Shown: positions 1 to 8,190 of the stretch, one piece after another
Layout: every line of letters starts with the position of its first letter
Position numbering within the stretch: the first letter of the stretch is position 1
Assembly: GCA_030623665.1 (NCBI GenBank)
Contig: JAUXLO010000010.1
Span: forward strand, 1-15,012
Direction: 5' to 3'
Length of the DNA: 15,012 nt
From: Planctomycetota bacterium
Lineage (GTDB): Bacteria; Planctomycetota; Brocadiia; Brocadiales; Bathyanammoxibiaceae
Notes under the pieces: generated by a model
Databases searched by the model: none
The model's input: only the letters and a program-made list of their open reading frames with translations
What the model was told of the DNA's origin: nothing
Made by a program: the position numbers and the translations under genes

Positions 1-1116
1 ATTACCTGCACAAACCCCGAGACACACAGGATTATAAGGGCAAACCTGCATCGCGCCCCCTTATACACCGGCCAGATAAAGGCCACCGGGCCCCGCTACT
101 GTCCCTCTATCGAGGACAAGGTCTTCCGCTTTGCCGACAAAGACGCACACCAGATATTCCTTGAGCCGGAGGGGCTGGAGAGTCGTGAGATCTACTGTAA
201 CGGTATATCTACAAGCCTGCCCGGCAACGTGCAGAATGAGCTTGTACACTCCATAAGGGGGCTGGAGAGGGCGGAGATTGTCCGTTACGGGTATGCCGTA
301 GAGTACGATTTTGTGCCCCCGACCCAGATAAAGGCAGGTCTGGAGGCCAAGCTGGTGGAGGGCCTTTTTCTTGCGGGCCAGATAAACGGCACATCGGGGT
401 ATGAGGAGGCAGCGGCGCAAGGGATAATGGCCGGGATAAACGCCGCACTGAAGCTTCAGGGAAGACCTCCATTTATACTCGACCGCTCAGAGGCGTATAT
501 CGGCGTGCTCATCGATGACCTTGTAACAAAAGGGACGCTCGAGCCCTACCGGATGTTTACGTCCAGGGCGGAGTACCGGCTCATACTGAGGCAGGACAAT
601 GCTGATAGGCGGTTAATGAAATATGGTCACCGCTTCGGACTCATCCCCCACTCGCAGTGGAGTGGGCTTGAGCAGAAGGAATCCCTCATCGACCGGACCA
701 GGGTATATCTCAAGAAAAACCTTTACAAAGGGGAGTCCCTGGAAAAGATTCTCAGGAAACCGGGAATGGATTTCGACCATTTAACAGGACTCGACTCAAG
801 CCATAAACTAGAGGAGAAAAATCTCCCGCAGGACGTCAAGGAACAGGTTGAGATAGAGGTAAAATATGAGGGTTACATCCAGAGGCAATTGGCCCAGGTC
901 GAGAGATTTAAGAAGATGGAGGCACTTAACCTTCCGTTATGGCTGAATTACGGCGAGATCCCTGAGCTGGCAAATGAGGCCCGTCAGAAACTTAGCCAGA
1001 TTAGGCCCACCTCTCTCGGGCAGGCCTCTCGCATCTCAGGTATATCCCCTGCTGACATCTCTATCCTTCTCGTCTACCTGAAAGGCAGAGCCGGCAGGGA
1101 CAAATCTCCCGCCTGA
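1..1116 (+). CDS. mnmG: tRNA uridine-5-carboxymethylaminomethyl modification enzyme MnmG (GidA), 3' part
   Basis: MnmG works with MnmE in the cytoplasm to build the cmnm5/nm5 group on wobble uridine 34 of certain tRNAs, using FAD and methylene-tetrahydrofolate. The reading frame is open from base 1 to the TGA at 1114-1116, giving 371 residues. The family is about 620-630 residues long, so roughly the N-terminal 40%, with the main FAD-binding motif, lies left of the window. Seen in the sequence: GPRYCPSIEDK at visible residues 30-40, carrying the conserved catalytic cysteine; FADKDAHQIFLEPEG; GQINGTSGYEEAAAQG; the block around TSRAEYRLILRQDNAD; and the C-terminal GQASRISGISPADISILLVYLK, part of the helical tRNA/MnmE-contacting domain. 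The first in-frame ATG, at 229, is internal and is not the start. The gene converges on rho with 21 bp between the stops. No defect is visible. Confidence 0.97.
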   Translation: MTCTNPETHRIIRANLHRAPLYTGQIKATGPRYCPSIEDKVFRFADKDAHQIFLEPEGLESREIYCNGISTSLPGNVQNELVHSIRGLERAEIVRYGYAVEYDFVPPTQIKAGLEAKLVEGLFLAGQINGTSGYEEAAAQGIMAGINAALKLQGRPPFILDRSEAYIGVLIDDLVTKGTLEPYRMFTSRAEYRLILRQDNADRRLMKYGHRFGLIPHSQWSGLEQKESLIDRTRVYLKKNLYKGESLEKILRKPGMDFDHLTGLDSSHKLEEKNLPQDVKEQVEIEVKYEGYIQRQLAQVERFKKMEALNLPLWLNYGEIPELANEARQKLSQIRPTSLGQASRISGISPADISILLVYLKGRAGRDKSPA

Positions 1117-1137
1117 GACGGGGGTGAGAGGTCGACT

Positions 1138-2469
1138 CTAGATCTTCAGGCTCATCAGGAACTCTGCGTTCGACTTTGTCTTTAGCAGCCTATCCCTCAG
1201 CAGCTCTATGGCCTCCAACGGGTTGGTCTCGTTAAGGACCTTCCTCAGCAACCAGACCCTCTTGAGTTCCTCCGGGTCGAGAAGCAGTTCTTCCTTACGG
1301 GTGCCGGAGCGTGTGATGTCTATGGCCGGGAACAATCTGCGGTCTGCCAGTTTTCTGTCCAGGTGGAGTTCCATGTTGCCTGTGCCCTTGAACTCTTCAT
1401 ATATGACATCGTCCATACGGCTTCCCGTGTCAATCAACGCAGTGGCGATTATGGTAAGGCTTCCACCCTCTTCAATGTTCCTTGCGGCACCAAAGAACCT
1501 CTTCGGTCTCTGGAGGGCATTTGCGTCTATACCACCGGAGAGAATCTTACCGCTGTGGGGGACCTCTGTGTTGTAGGCCCTCCCAAGCCGGGTAATGGAG
1601 TCAAGTAGTATTAGAACGTCCCTGCCGCACTCCACCATCCTCTTTGCCTTCTCTACAACTATCTCTGCAATCTGTACGTGGCGGCTGGCGGGCTCATCAA
1701 ACGTTGAGCTTATCACCTCTGCCTGCGTGGCTCTCTCCATCTCGGTGACTTCCTCCGGCCTCTCGTCTATCAAAAGGATGATGAGTACTACCTCAGGGTG
1801 GTTCTTGCTTACCGCATTGGCTATCTTCTGAAGCAACACAGTCTTTCCTGCACGTGGCGGCGACACAATAAGCCCCCTCTGACCCTTCCCGATTGGGGTA
1901 ATCAGGTCAATTACCCTTGTGTTGAACTCTTTCGGCATGGTCTCAAGAAGCAATCGTTCGTCAGGGTGCAGCGGTGTCAGGTCATCAAAGATCACCCTTT
2001 CACTCGTCAGGTCGGGGTCTTCAAAGTTTACTGCCTCAACCTTCAGAAGCGCAAAGTATCTCTCGTTCTCCTTAGGCGGACGTATCTGCCCCGATACTAC
2101 AGCGCCCGTCCTTATACCAAACCGGCGTATTTGTGAAGGAGAGATGTATATGTCGTCCGGGCACGGGAGGTAGTTGTAGTCAGGGGAGCGTAAGAAACCA
2201 AACCCCTCTTGCAATACCTCTACCACACCCTCGCCAAACATAAGACCGTTCTGAGTGACACGGTCCTTCAGGATCTTAAAGATGAGGTTCTGCTTCTTAA
2301 GGCCCTGATACTCCTTCACTCCCTCCTTCTTGGCCAGGCCCTGAAGCTCCTTCATAGTCATCTTCTGAAGCTCACGGATGTGGAGTTCTTCTTTTGCGTT
2401 CGAGTCTTTCTTTACCGCCTCAGGGGCCTCCTGTACTGCGGTACTGTTTTTTTGTTGTCTAACTACCAT
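1138..2469 (-). CDS. rho: Transcription termination factor Rho
   Basis: Rho is a hexameric RNA-dependent ATPase/translocase that ends transcription at Rho-dependent sites. The protein has 443 residues, close to the usual 420-450. Domains in order: a short charged N-terminal extension (1-30); the Rho N-terminal helical domain (about 30-75); the cold-shock-like primary RNA-binding domain (about 76-150, with EGFGFLRSP and [18 protein letters not shown]); then the RecA-type ATPase core. The core has Walker A PPRAGKT at 204-210, Walker B DVLILLD at 284-290, the Q-loop region after it ([20 protein letters not shown]) and the secondary-channel R-loop region around GTGNMELHL. The start is ATG at 2469. 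A GGAGGA Shine-Dalgarno (+ strand 2475-2480) lies 5 nt upstream. It is the last gene of polA-coaE-rho, 20 bp after coaE. All key motifs are intact, so it should be functional. Confidence 0.98.
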   Translation of the reverse strand: MVVRQQKNSTAVQEAPEAVKKDSNAKEELHIRELQKMTMKELQGLAKKEGVKEYQGLKKQNLIFKILKDRVTQNGLMFGEGVVEVLQEGFGFLRSPDYNYLPCPDDIYISPSQIRRFGIRTGAVVSGQIRPPKENERYFALLKVEAVNFEDPDLTSERVIFDDLTPLHPDERLLLETMPKEFNTRVIDLITPIGKGQRGLIVSPPRAGKTVLLQKIANAVSKNHPEVVLIILLIDERPEEVTEMERATQAEVISSTFDEPASRHVQIAEIVVEKAKRMVECGRDVLILLDSITRLGRAYNTEVPHSGKILSGGIDANALQRPKRFFGAARNIEEGGSLTIIATALIDTGSRMDDVIYEEFKGTGNMELHLDRKLADRRLFPAIDITRSGTRKEELLLDPEELKRVWLLRKVLNETNPLEAIELLRDRLLKTKSNAEFLMSLKI

Positions 2470-2474
2470 TACAT

Positions 2475-2480
2475 TCCTCC
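2475..2480 (-). promoter_or_regulatory. Ribosome binding site of rho
   Basis: On the minus strand this reads GGAGGA and sits 5 nt before the ATG at 2469, inside the 20-bp coaE-rho spacer. It is the strongest Shine-Dalgarno in the polA-coaE-rho block; polA and coaE have no comparable one. Rho may therefore be translated more efficiently than its upstream neighbours from the same transcript, which is inference. Confidence 0.75.
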
Positions 2481-2489
2481 AAAATTACC

Positions 2490-3077
2490 TTATAAAACAA
2501 ATTTGTCCAAAAATTCCTTAACCTGTTTGAGTGTCTCCTCCTTTGAAAAGTTGTTGTTAATCACGTAGTGGGCCATCCTTTTTTTCTGTTCCACCGGGGT
2601 CTGGAAGCGCTCTCGCCTGCTCACCTCTTCCGGGCTCCAGTGTCTGTATTTCACGGCCCTTTCCTTCTTTACCCTCTCCTCTGCCACTACAAGGACGAGA
2701 AGGTCGCAGAGCTCGGTGAGCCCTGTCTCCTGCAGAAGCGCAGCGTCTACTACAACGACCCTAGTCTCATCCGTTGCAATCTCCCGGCGAATGGCCTCAA
2801 GTATCAAGGGATGGAGGGTATTGTTTAACTCCCTCAACGCCTCTGCATCAGAGAATACCAGCCTGGAGAGCTTACTGCGGTCTACCGTACCTCTTTCGTC
2901 CAGTATCTCTTTACCCCATTTCCTGACCAGTTTTCCTTTGACCTCTGGAGTCCTTAAAAGCCCATGGCCAATCTTATCTGCGTCAATGACCCTTGCCCCA
3001 ATGGAGCCTATCATCTCTGCCACAGTGGTCTTGCCGCTGGCAATGCCACCCATGATGCCTATTACTTTGGGTCGCAT
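2490..3077 (-). CDS. coaE: Dephospho-CoA kinase
   Basis: CoaE catalyses the last step of coenzyme A synthesis, ATP-dependent phosphorylation of the ribose 3'-hydroxyl of dephospho-CoA, in the cytoplasm. The protein has 195 residues, normal for the family (about 195-210). Seen: P-loop GGIASGKT at residues 10-17; the conserved DAD at 33-35 after the second strand; LHPLI around 88-92; VVVDAALL in the substrate-binding core; and the lid/C-terminal motif RERFQTPVEQKK followed by YVINNNFS. It starts at ATG 3077, 13 bp after the polA stop, and ends 20 bp before rho. There is no clear Shine-Dalgarno, so translational coupling to polA is likely. The coaE-rho linkage recurs in some Gram-negative phyla and gives no extra functional hint here. 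Confidence 0.95.
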   Translation of the reverse strand: MRPKVIGIMGGIASGKTTVAEMIGSIGARVIDADKIGHGLLRTPEVKGKLVRKWGKEILDERGTVDRSKLSRLVFSDAEALRELNNTLHPLILEAIRREIATDETRVVVVDAALLQETGLTELCDLLVLVVAEERVKKERAVKYRHWSPEEVSRRERFQTPVEQKKRMAHYVINNNFSKEETLKQVKEFLDKFVL

Positions 3078-3090
3078 ATAGTGGGGTGTT

Positions 3091-5763
3091 TTACTCTACT
3101 TCCAGCCAATTCTTGCCCATCTTTACGTTTACCCTTATGGGCACTCGGAGTTCGAGGGCTTGTGTCATTTCCTTCTCGATTGCTCCTCTGGTGGTATCTG
3201 CCTCTTCCCCGGGCAGCTCAAAGAGCAGCTCGTCGTGTATCTGCAGGAGCATCCTGGCCTTTGAGCCTATCTCCCCCAAGCGTGCATATACCCTGTTCAT
3301 TGCAACCTTTACCAGATCGGCAGCAGAGCCCTGTATTATGGTGTTGACGGCTACACGCTCTGCCAGAGCCCTTTTCTGTTTGTTTTGGGAGTCTATCCCT
3401 GCCACGGCTCGCTTCCTTCCAAGTATGGTGGTTACATAGCCCCTTTCTCGTGCCTCTTCTATGGCCTTATCGCGGAAGTGCTTAACGCCCTTAAAGAGTT
3501 GGAAGTACGCCTCAATAAATACACTGGCCTCTTTTTGCGTTATTCCCACCTCCCTTGAGAGACCGTGTGGACTGAGCCCGTAGACTATGCCGAAGTTGAC
3601 GGCCTTCGCCGCCCTGCGCATCTCAGGGGTCATATCGTCTAGCCCTACCCCGTAAATCTTAGAGGCTACAGAGGCATGGATGTCCTGGTCATTTTGGAAG
3701 GCCTCAACCAGTGCGGGGTCTTCGGAGAAATGTGCCAGAATCCTCAACTCTATCTGAGAATAGTCCAGAGACATGAATATCAGGTCTTCCCGTGAGGGTA
3801 TAAAGGCGCGGCGTATCTGCCTGCCCAGGTCGTTGCGGACGGGTATGTTTTGCAGGTTAGGTTCACTTGAGGAAAGCCTTCCTGTAGCCGTGACGGTCTG
3901 ATTAAAGGACGTGTGAAGCTTCTTTGTCTTGGCGCTTACCATCTTTGGCAGGGCGTCAACGTAGGTGGACTTCAGCTTACTCAGTTGCCTGCGTTCTATC
4001 AGTAAGGCTGGCAGGGGATGTTGCTTTGACAGTGTTTCCAGTACCTTGGCAACGGTGGACGGTCCGGTCTTCGTCTTCACCAGGGGCTTGAGGCCCAGCT
4101 TTTCAAAGAGTATGCTGGCTACCTGCTTGGGGGAGTCTACGTTGAAGCGTTCTCCCGCCAGGCGAAAAATCTCTTCTTCAAGCGCAGAAAGTTTTTCACT
4201 TAAATGTCCAGACATATCTTCCAGAGGTTTGGTGTCAAGTCTTATCCCTGCATATTCCATCTCGGCCAGCACGCTTACGAGGGGCACCTCTACCTCCTCG
4301 AAGAGCTTCAGAAGGCCGTTTTGCTCCAACAGCGGGCGCATCCGGCTGGCAAGACAGTAGGCTATATCTGCGTCTTCGCAGGCATATCTGGCTATCTTTT
4401 TGAGCTCAACCTTGTCCATGGTGAGTTGCGTCTTGCCGGAACCTATAAGCTCGGTTATCGGCGTCATCCGATAAGACAGGAAGTGTATCGCCAGCTCACC
4501 AAGGCCGTGCCTTCTACGTGTAGGATTAAGTAGATAAGAGGCGACCATCGTGTCAAAGGCTATGCCCCTGAGCTCAATATTGTAGTTCTTGAGGACGGCG
4601 TAGTCGTACTTCAGGTTTTGTCCTATCTTCTTTATCTCCGGGTCTTCGAGTACGGCTTTTAGCCCCCCAAGGGCGCTGCGTGCAAGAGGGGTCTCTCCAT
4701 CAGGCGTCATCAGCGGTATATAGTATGCCTCATCTTCCTTCCACGAGAAGGAGATGCCGACTATCCCGGCCTCTACAACCCTTAGGCTTGTGGTCTCGAG
4801 GTCGAAGGAAAACATGTCTTGGCCTGACAATTTTTTAAGGAAGCCCTTAAACCGTTCGGGCGTATCTACGATATGATAGTCAGCCCTCTTCGTTTCCGTT
4901 GCGGGTGTCATCTGTGCCAGAAAGCTGTTGAAACCAAGTTCCTCGAATAGCCTCCTCAGCTCGTCCTCATTTGCGCCGCTTGTACGGCTGGCCTCCAGAT
5001 CTAACTCAACGGGAACATCTTCGACGATAGTCACCAATTGCTTGGATAGACACGCCTGTTGGGCCGAGGCGCGTAGACTGTCCTTAATTTTATTCATGCG
5101 CTTAGTTCCGTTGAGACTGTCAAGGTGTTCCAGTACACCCTCCACGGAGCCCCACCTGTGGATGAGTTCTAGCGCCGTTTTTGGACCAATACCCGGCACC
5201 CCGGGGATGTTGTCTACACTATCCCCGCTCAGGGCCAACACGTCTCTCACCTGTTCGGGCGTTATACCCTTTTCTTTTTTTAGTGTGTCGAGGTCTTGTG
5301 TTTGATCCTTCTTGACGTTGTATATCTTTATGTAGGGGTCTATAAGTTGTTCCATGTCTTTGTCTGCGGTGACGACATAGGTCTCCAGATGCTTTTTTGA
5401 GGCCTGCTTGGCAAGCGTGCCAATTACGTCATCCCCCTCATAGCCCTCGTGAGAGTAAACGGGTATTCCGTAGGCCTCTAATATCTTAGAGATTAGAGGG
5501 AGCTGCGCTATGAGGTCGTCGGGTGTTTCCTTCCTGTGCGCTTTGTATTCGGCATATTGTTCATGACGAAATGTGGGGCCGCTCGAATCAAAGGCAACTG
5601 CCAAGTACTCGGGTTTCTGTTCCCTCAAGAGCTTTCGGAGCATACCGGTAAAGCCATACACGGCGTTTACGGGTGCACCGTCCGGGCTGGTCAGGCCAGA
5701 AATGGCGTAGTATGCCTGGTAACAATGTGAATGACCGTCTATTATAAACAATCTTTCCGGCAT
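3091..5763 (-). CDS. polA: DNA polymerase I with intact 5'-nuclease and proofreading domains
   Basis: Family A polymerase for Okazaki-fragment maturation and repair synthesis. The protein has 890 residues, and all three domains are present and look active. The 5'-nuclease (1 to about 285) has FIIDGHSHCYQAYYA, FDSSGPTFRHEQY, YEGDDVIGTLA and the helix-hairpin-helix around GVPGIGPKTA. The 3'-5' exonuclease (about 295-485) keeps DLE at 321-323, GQNLKYD at 381-387 and YACEDAD at 460-466, so the acidic metal ligands are retained. Many bacterial Pol I proteins have lost them. The polymerase has motif A LDYSQIELR (D667), motif B RRAAKAVNFGIVYG (F724, Y728) and motif C QIHDELLFE (843-845). The start is ATG 5763. 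No good Shine-Dalgarno or consensus promoter was found upstream, where a 785-bp gap separates it from the TPR gene. First gene of polA-coaE-rho. Confidence 0.98.
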   Translation of the reverse strand: MPERLFIIDGHSHCYQAYYAISGLTSPDGAPVNAVYGFTGMLRKLLREQKPEYLAVAFDSSGPTFRHEQYAEYKAHRKETPDDLIAQLPLISKILEAYGIPVYSHEGYEGDDVIGTLAKQASKKHLETYVVTADKDMEQLIDPYIKIYNVKKDQTQDLDTLKKEKGITPEQVRDVLALSGDSVDNIPGVPGIGPKTALELIHRWGSVEGVLEHLDSLNGTKRMNKIKDSLRASAQQACLSKQLVTIVEDVPVELDLEASRTSGANEDELRRLFEELGFNSFLAQMTPATETKRADYHIVDTPERFKGFLKKLSGQDMFSFDLETTSLRVVEAGIVGISFSWKEDEAYYIPLMTPDGETPLARSALGGLKAVLEDPEIKKIGQNLKYDYAVLKNYNIELRGIAFDTMVASYLLNPTRRRHGLGELAIHFLSYRMTPITELIGSGKTQLTMDKVELKKIARYACEDADIAYCLASRMRPLLEQNGLLKLFEEVEVPLVSVLAEMEYAGIRLDTKPLEDMSGHLSEKLSALEEEIFRLAGERFNVDSPKQVASILFEKLGLKPLVKTKTGPSTVAKVLETLSKQHPLPALLIERRQLSKLKSTYVDALPKMVSAKTKKLHTSFNQTVTATGRLSSSEPNLQNIPVRNDLGRQIRRAFIPSREDLIFMSLDYSQIELRILAHFSEDPALVEAFQNDQDIHASVASKIYGVGLDDMTPEMRRAAKAVNFGIVYGLSPHGLSREVGITQKEASVFIEAYFQLFKGVKHFRDKAIEEARERGYVTTILGRKRAVAGIDSQNKQKRALAERVAVNTIIQGSAADLVKVAMNRVYARLGEIGSKARMLLQIHDELLFELPGEEADTTRGAIEKEMTQALELRVPIRVNVKMGKNWLEVE

Positions 5764-6261
5764 CGTAGTGTCTTCTAAACTATCTAATACAACTCTGAAT
5801 TTTTAGGATGCAGATTTCAAAAGGGGAATCCGGGAAAGAAGATCGGGGGAATAGTTATCCTCTCTAAATCCTGGTATATTTAGACCTCTGAAAAGTCAGT
5901 GTTTTTTGGTTCTACGCCTCTTTCATCAGGGACGTAAAATTGCGCCTCCTGGGGTACCCTGATTATATATGCACCATATGCGTAACATAAAATCTTCTAT
6001 AAGGTCTTGATAAATCAAACTCTGCGAGAGAACAAAAGAGACAAAACTTATGGGTTTTTATCACATAAAATAAGACAACATAATGTCCTAGAATCTAAAA
6101 CTGGGCTGGATTTACCTCTTTTGTCTCAGAAAGGTGTTGATTATACCTTATTAGATCTTAGGAAGTTATAGAAAAGGTGTTCTTTAAGGGAAGTCGCGGT
6201 CTGCCCCATACAGTTTGGTGGCTACTTCAAAGAACATAGAAAGTTTACACAAAAGCCAGAC
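5764..6261. other. Non-coding AT-rich stretch upstream of polA with nothing recognisable
   Basis: About 500 bp without a credible gene on either strand. It must hold the polA-coaE-rho promoter, since polA reads leftward from 5763, but I could not find a convincing -35/-10 pair near the start. It is visibly richer in A/T than the flanking genes, most strongly around 5970-6180. Small palindromes occur, for example GGGTACCC at 5952-5959 and AAGGT/ACCTT arms around 6131-6150, but none forms a clear terminator or operator. No tRNA-like T-arm was seen. Because a gene relic lies directly to its right, this stretch may be further decayed sequence. Confidence 0.5.
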
Positions 6262-6465
6262 ATTTGTCAAGTCCATTTTACCCCCACGGTTTTCTAGACA
6301 GGCCGTTCGTGTTGCACCATATCTCCCTCCAAAACCGGATAACGACCGCCCAGGCATTTTCAAGAAACTTCTGACAGCGGAAAAATGGCGCTGGCCGGCT
6401 CGTTTTCTTCCAGGATTAATGCCAGGTTATAGCGGGCCTCCACGAGTCCAGGCTCCGGAATGCCT
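6262..6465 (-). pseudogene. Degenerate partial copy of the 3' end of the adjacent TPR gene
   Basis: This stretch is not a gene but closely resembles the 3' end of the intact TPR gene 313 bp to its right, in the same orientation. Over the best block, 6387-6441 against 6700-6754, I count 50 of 55 identical bases. Weaker similarity continues leftward to about 6262 and fades right of about 6450. Read on the minus strand it gives EARYNLALILEENEPASAIF, the counterpart of EAHYNLALILEQNEPASAVF in the intact protein. A 1-base insertion then shifts the frame into a TGA, a further 2-base gain restores it, and GGRYPVLEGD follows, matching GGRYPALEGD, before another stop. It has no start of its own. The simplest reading is a tandem duplication of the gene's end that has since decayed. 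The outer limits are approximate. Confidence 0.75.
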
Positions 6466-6549
6466 TACTTCTTAAAAAAATCCTATAATGAATACAAAGA
6501 GTTAGCAAAAAACTACGGAACGTTATAAATTCCCTACAGGTTACAAACC

Positions 6550-8166
6550 TCATCTTTGCGTGCTTCTTTCGTATTGTTCTACAATCGGAGAGTACCATTT
6601 CGACATTTTAGACAAGCTATTCAGGTGCCGCATCACGTCCCCTTCCAGGGCTGGGTAACGACCACCCGAGTATTCAAGGAACTTCTGATAGTGAAAAACG
6701 GCGCTGGCAGGCTCGTTTTGTTCCAGAATTAATGCCAGGTTATAGTGGGCCTCTGCATGTGCAGGATTTATGGATAACGCCCTTTCAAAAAATTGACGGG
6801 CCCTGTCGAGCTGTCCCAATTGTTTTGATATAACGCCGAGGTTAGTAAGGCTTTGTATGTCCCTGGGGTTAGCTTCGACAGCAATCTGAAATTCTCTAAG
6901 GGCAGCCTGAAAATTCCCCTTTCTATAAAGGGCTACCCCAAGGTTGTTTCGGGCCTTGTAGTAATTAGGCCTGAGGAGTATAGCCTTCCTGTATTCGTTT
7001 ATCGCATTGTCCAGGTCTCCCCATTCCTGGTAGATTGAGCCCAGGTTGTTGTGCGTTTCAGGGTCCATAGGGTCCAGTTTTATTATCTCCAGATACTGCT
7101 GCTTGGCCTTTCTTAAGTCACCACTTTTCTGGTGGAAGACCGCCAGTTTAAACCGCTCTCTTTTCTCAAGGACCTCTGGCGAAAAGACCCCCTCTTCCTC
7201 AAGTTCGAGTTCCTCTCTGGGTTTGGCGGGAGGAGGTGCTGCTGCTGGAGGTCTGGGGGCCTCTGTGACGGCCGAGGGTTGTATTTCTATCGCCGCCTCT
7301 TCAAATACCTTTGCGGGAGGGGATGGTATCATGGGCTCCTTAGGGGCGCGTTCGGGCGCCGTCCTTATCTCTATACGTGAGGGCTCGGCCTTTTTCCCCA
7401 GCACAGCCGGTGATACCGGCGCGGGTGGGGCCTCTGCACCGACCGCCGGCGGCTCAATCACCACAGTAGGCGGTACCTCCACAGTGACGGCTGCCGGCCT
7501 TTCCGGTACCTCCGGTTCTTCAACCTTTATTTCTATACGTGGGGCCTCAGGTTTCTCCGGCTTCACCACCTTGGGTAGTGCAGGTGTGGGTGGCACCTCT
7601 TCAGGTTTCTCGACCGGTGGAGGTGCGAGTTCGACTATCTCTATTTCCAGGGGTGCGGCTGGTGCAGGTACGAGTTCAACCGTCTCTATTTCAAGAGGTG
7701 CGGCAGGAGGTTCCTCTGGTTCCTTGGATGGGGCGGCCTCAAGCTCTATGTCCTCTATAATAGGGCCCTCATCTATGCCTTCTATGGACAGTATTTCCAC
7801 TAGAAGTGTTTCTGACTTCTTGGCTGCAAGCTCTTTTGAAGCCAGACCCTGCCAGCCTACTTCTGAAGAAGCGCGCCGGACAAGACCTTCCGGGCCTGGT
7901 TCTCCTGCTTCTTTTACCGCTGATGATAAACGAGAATGGGTAGAGCGTTTTTTGTGTGTGAGTAAGTATGATGCCGTAAAGGCAGCTATGAGAGCAAGTC
8001 CTATGCCGATGGATAATATGATTATTAACCTCTTTAGATTCGAACCTTTCGGTCGTCCTGGAGTATTGTGTTCAATTATAGTGTCTAAAGAGGTGGCATC
8101 GTAATTTGGTGGAGGCGTCTTTCCGTCTTTTCGAGCGTTCTTAAGCTGGTTTAATATCCTGCTCAT
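6550..8166 (-). CDS. Membrane-anchored TPR protein, MshN/GspB-like, pilus or secretion assembly
   Basis: The protein has 538 residues. A short N-terminal cytoplasmic segment begins MSRILNQLKNARKDG, resembling the start of GspB and MshN proteins. It is followed by one membrane helix (about 46-69), a Pro/Glu/Ala-rich linker (about 145-320) and about five TPR units (335-504, for example HNNLGSIYQEWGDLDNAINEY and ARNNLGVALYRKGNFQAALREF). The last unit is irregular. The linker would let the TPR domain reach across the periplasm. It is the third gene of the secretin-ATPase-TPR operon, 24 bp after the ATPase, in the order mshL-mshM-mshN. The inferred role is a structural adaptor between the ATPase and the secretin. 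No Shine-Dalgarno precedes ATG 8166; instead there is a run of eight C on the coding strand. The linker contains imperfect 45-bp tandem repeats. The family call rests on architecture and context, not on a strong motif. Confidence 0.8.
   Translation of the reverse strand: MSRILNQLKNARKDGKTPPPNYDATSLDTIIEHNTPGRPKGSNLKRLIIILSIGIGLALIAAFTASYLLTHKKRSTHSRLSSAVKEAGEPGPEGLVRRASSEVGWQGLASKELAAKKSETLLVEILSIEGIDEGPIIEDIELEAAPSKEPEEPPAAPLEIETVELVPAPAAPLEIEIVELAPPPVEKPEEVPPTPALPKVVKPEKPEAPRIEIKVEEPEVPERPAAVTVEVPPTVVIEPPAVGAEAPPAPVSPAVLGKKAEPSRIEIRTAPERAPKEPMIPSPPAKVFEEAAIEIQPSAVTEAPRPPAAAPPPAKPREELELEEEGVFSPEVLEKRERFKLAVFHQKSGDLRKAKQQYLEIIKLDPMDPETHNNLGSIYQEWGDLDNAINEYRKAILLRPNYYKARNNLGVALYRKGNFQAALREFQIAVEANPRDIQSLTNLGVISKQLGQLDRARQFFERALSINPAHAEAHYNLALILEQNEPASAVFHYQKFLEYSGGRYPALEGDVMRHLNSLSKMSKWYSPIVEQYERSTQR
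7626..7715 (-). repeat. Two imperfect 45-bp tandem units in the proline-rich linker
   Basis: Units 7626-7670 and 7671-7715 are about 70% identical by eye. They encode APLEIETVELVPAPA and APLEIEIVELAPPPV in the TPR protein linker, on the minus strand. A looser echo of the same pattern, RIEIKVEEPEVPERP and RIEIRTAPERAP, occurs further along the linker. The unit length is a multiple of three, so copy-number change would alter linker length without breaking the frame. Confidence 0.6.
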
Positions 8167-8190
8167 AGCTTTAGATGGGGGGGGTGGTAA

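Noticed and set aside
1129..1142. A 14-base match to a cloning-vector polylinker (SalI-XbaI junction), suggesting contamination
   Set aside because: The match covers the end of rho and the spacer only. Both flanking genes read through with normal family C-termini and the similarity stops at once on either side, so it is chance.
6215..6475. An 86-codon + strand frame in the TPR-polA gap
   Set aside because: It runs antisense to the TPR relic, and the protein-level similarity to the TPR gene is on the minus strand.
6538..6550. AGGTT/AACCT hairpin at the TPR gene stop codon as a terminator
   Set aside because: It has only five pairs, two of them A-T, and no T tract follows on the minus strand.
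7046..8104. A 352-codon open frame on the + strand opposite the TPR gene, Ser/Gly-rich
   Set aside because: It is the antisense of the Pro/Glu/Ala-rich linker, whose GC-rich codons leave few stops. The minus-strand frame has a membrane helix and clear TPR units; this one has no motif.
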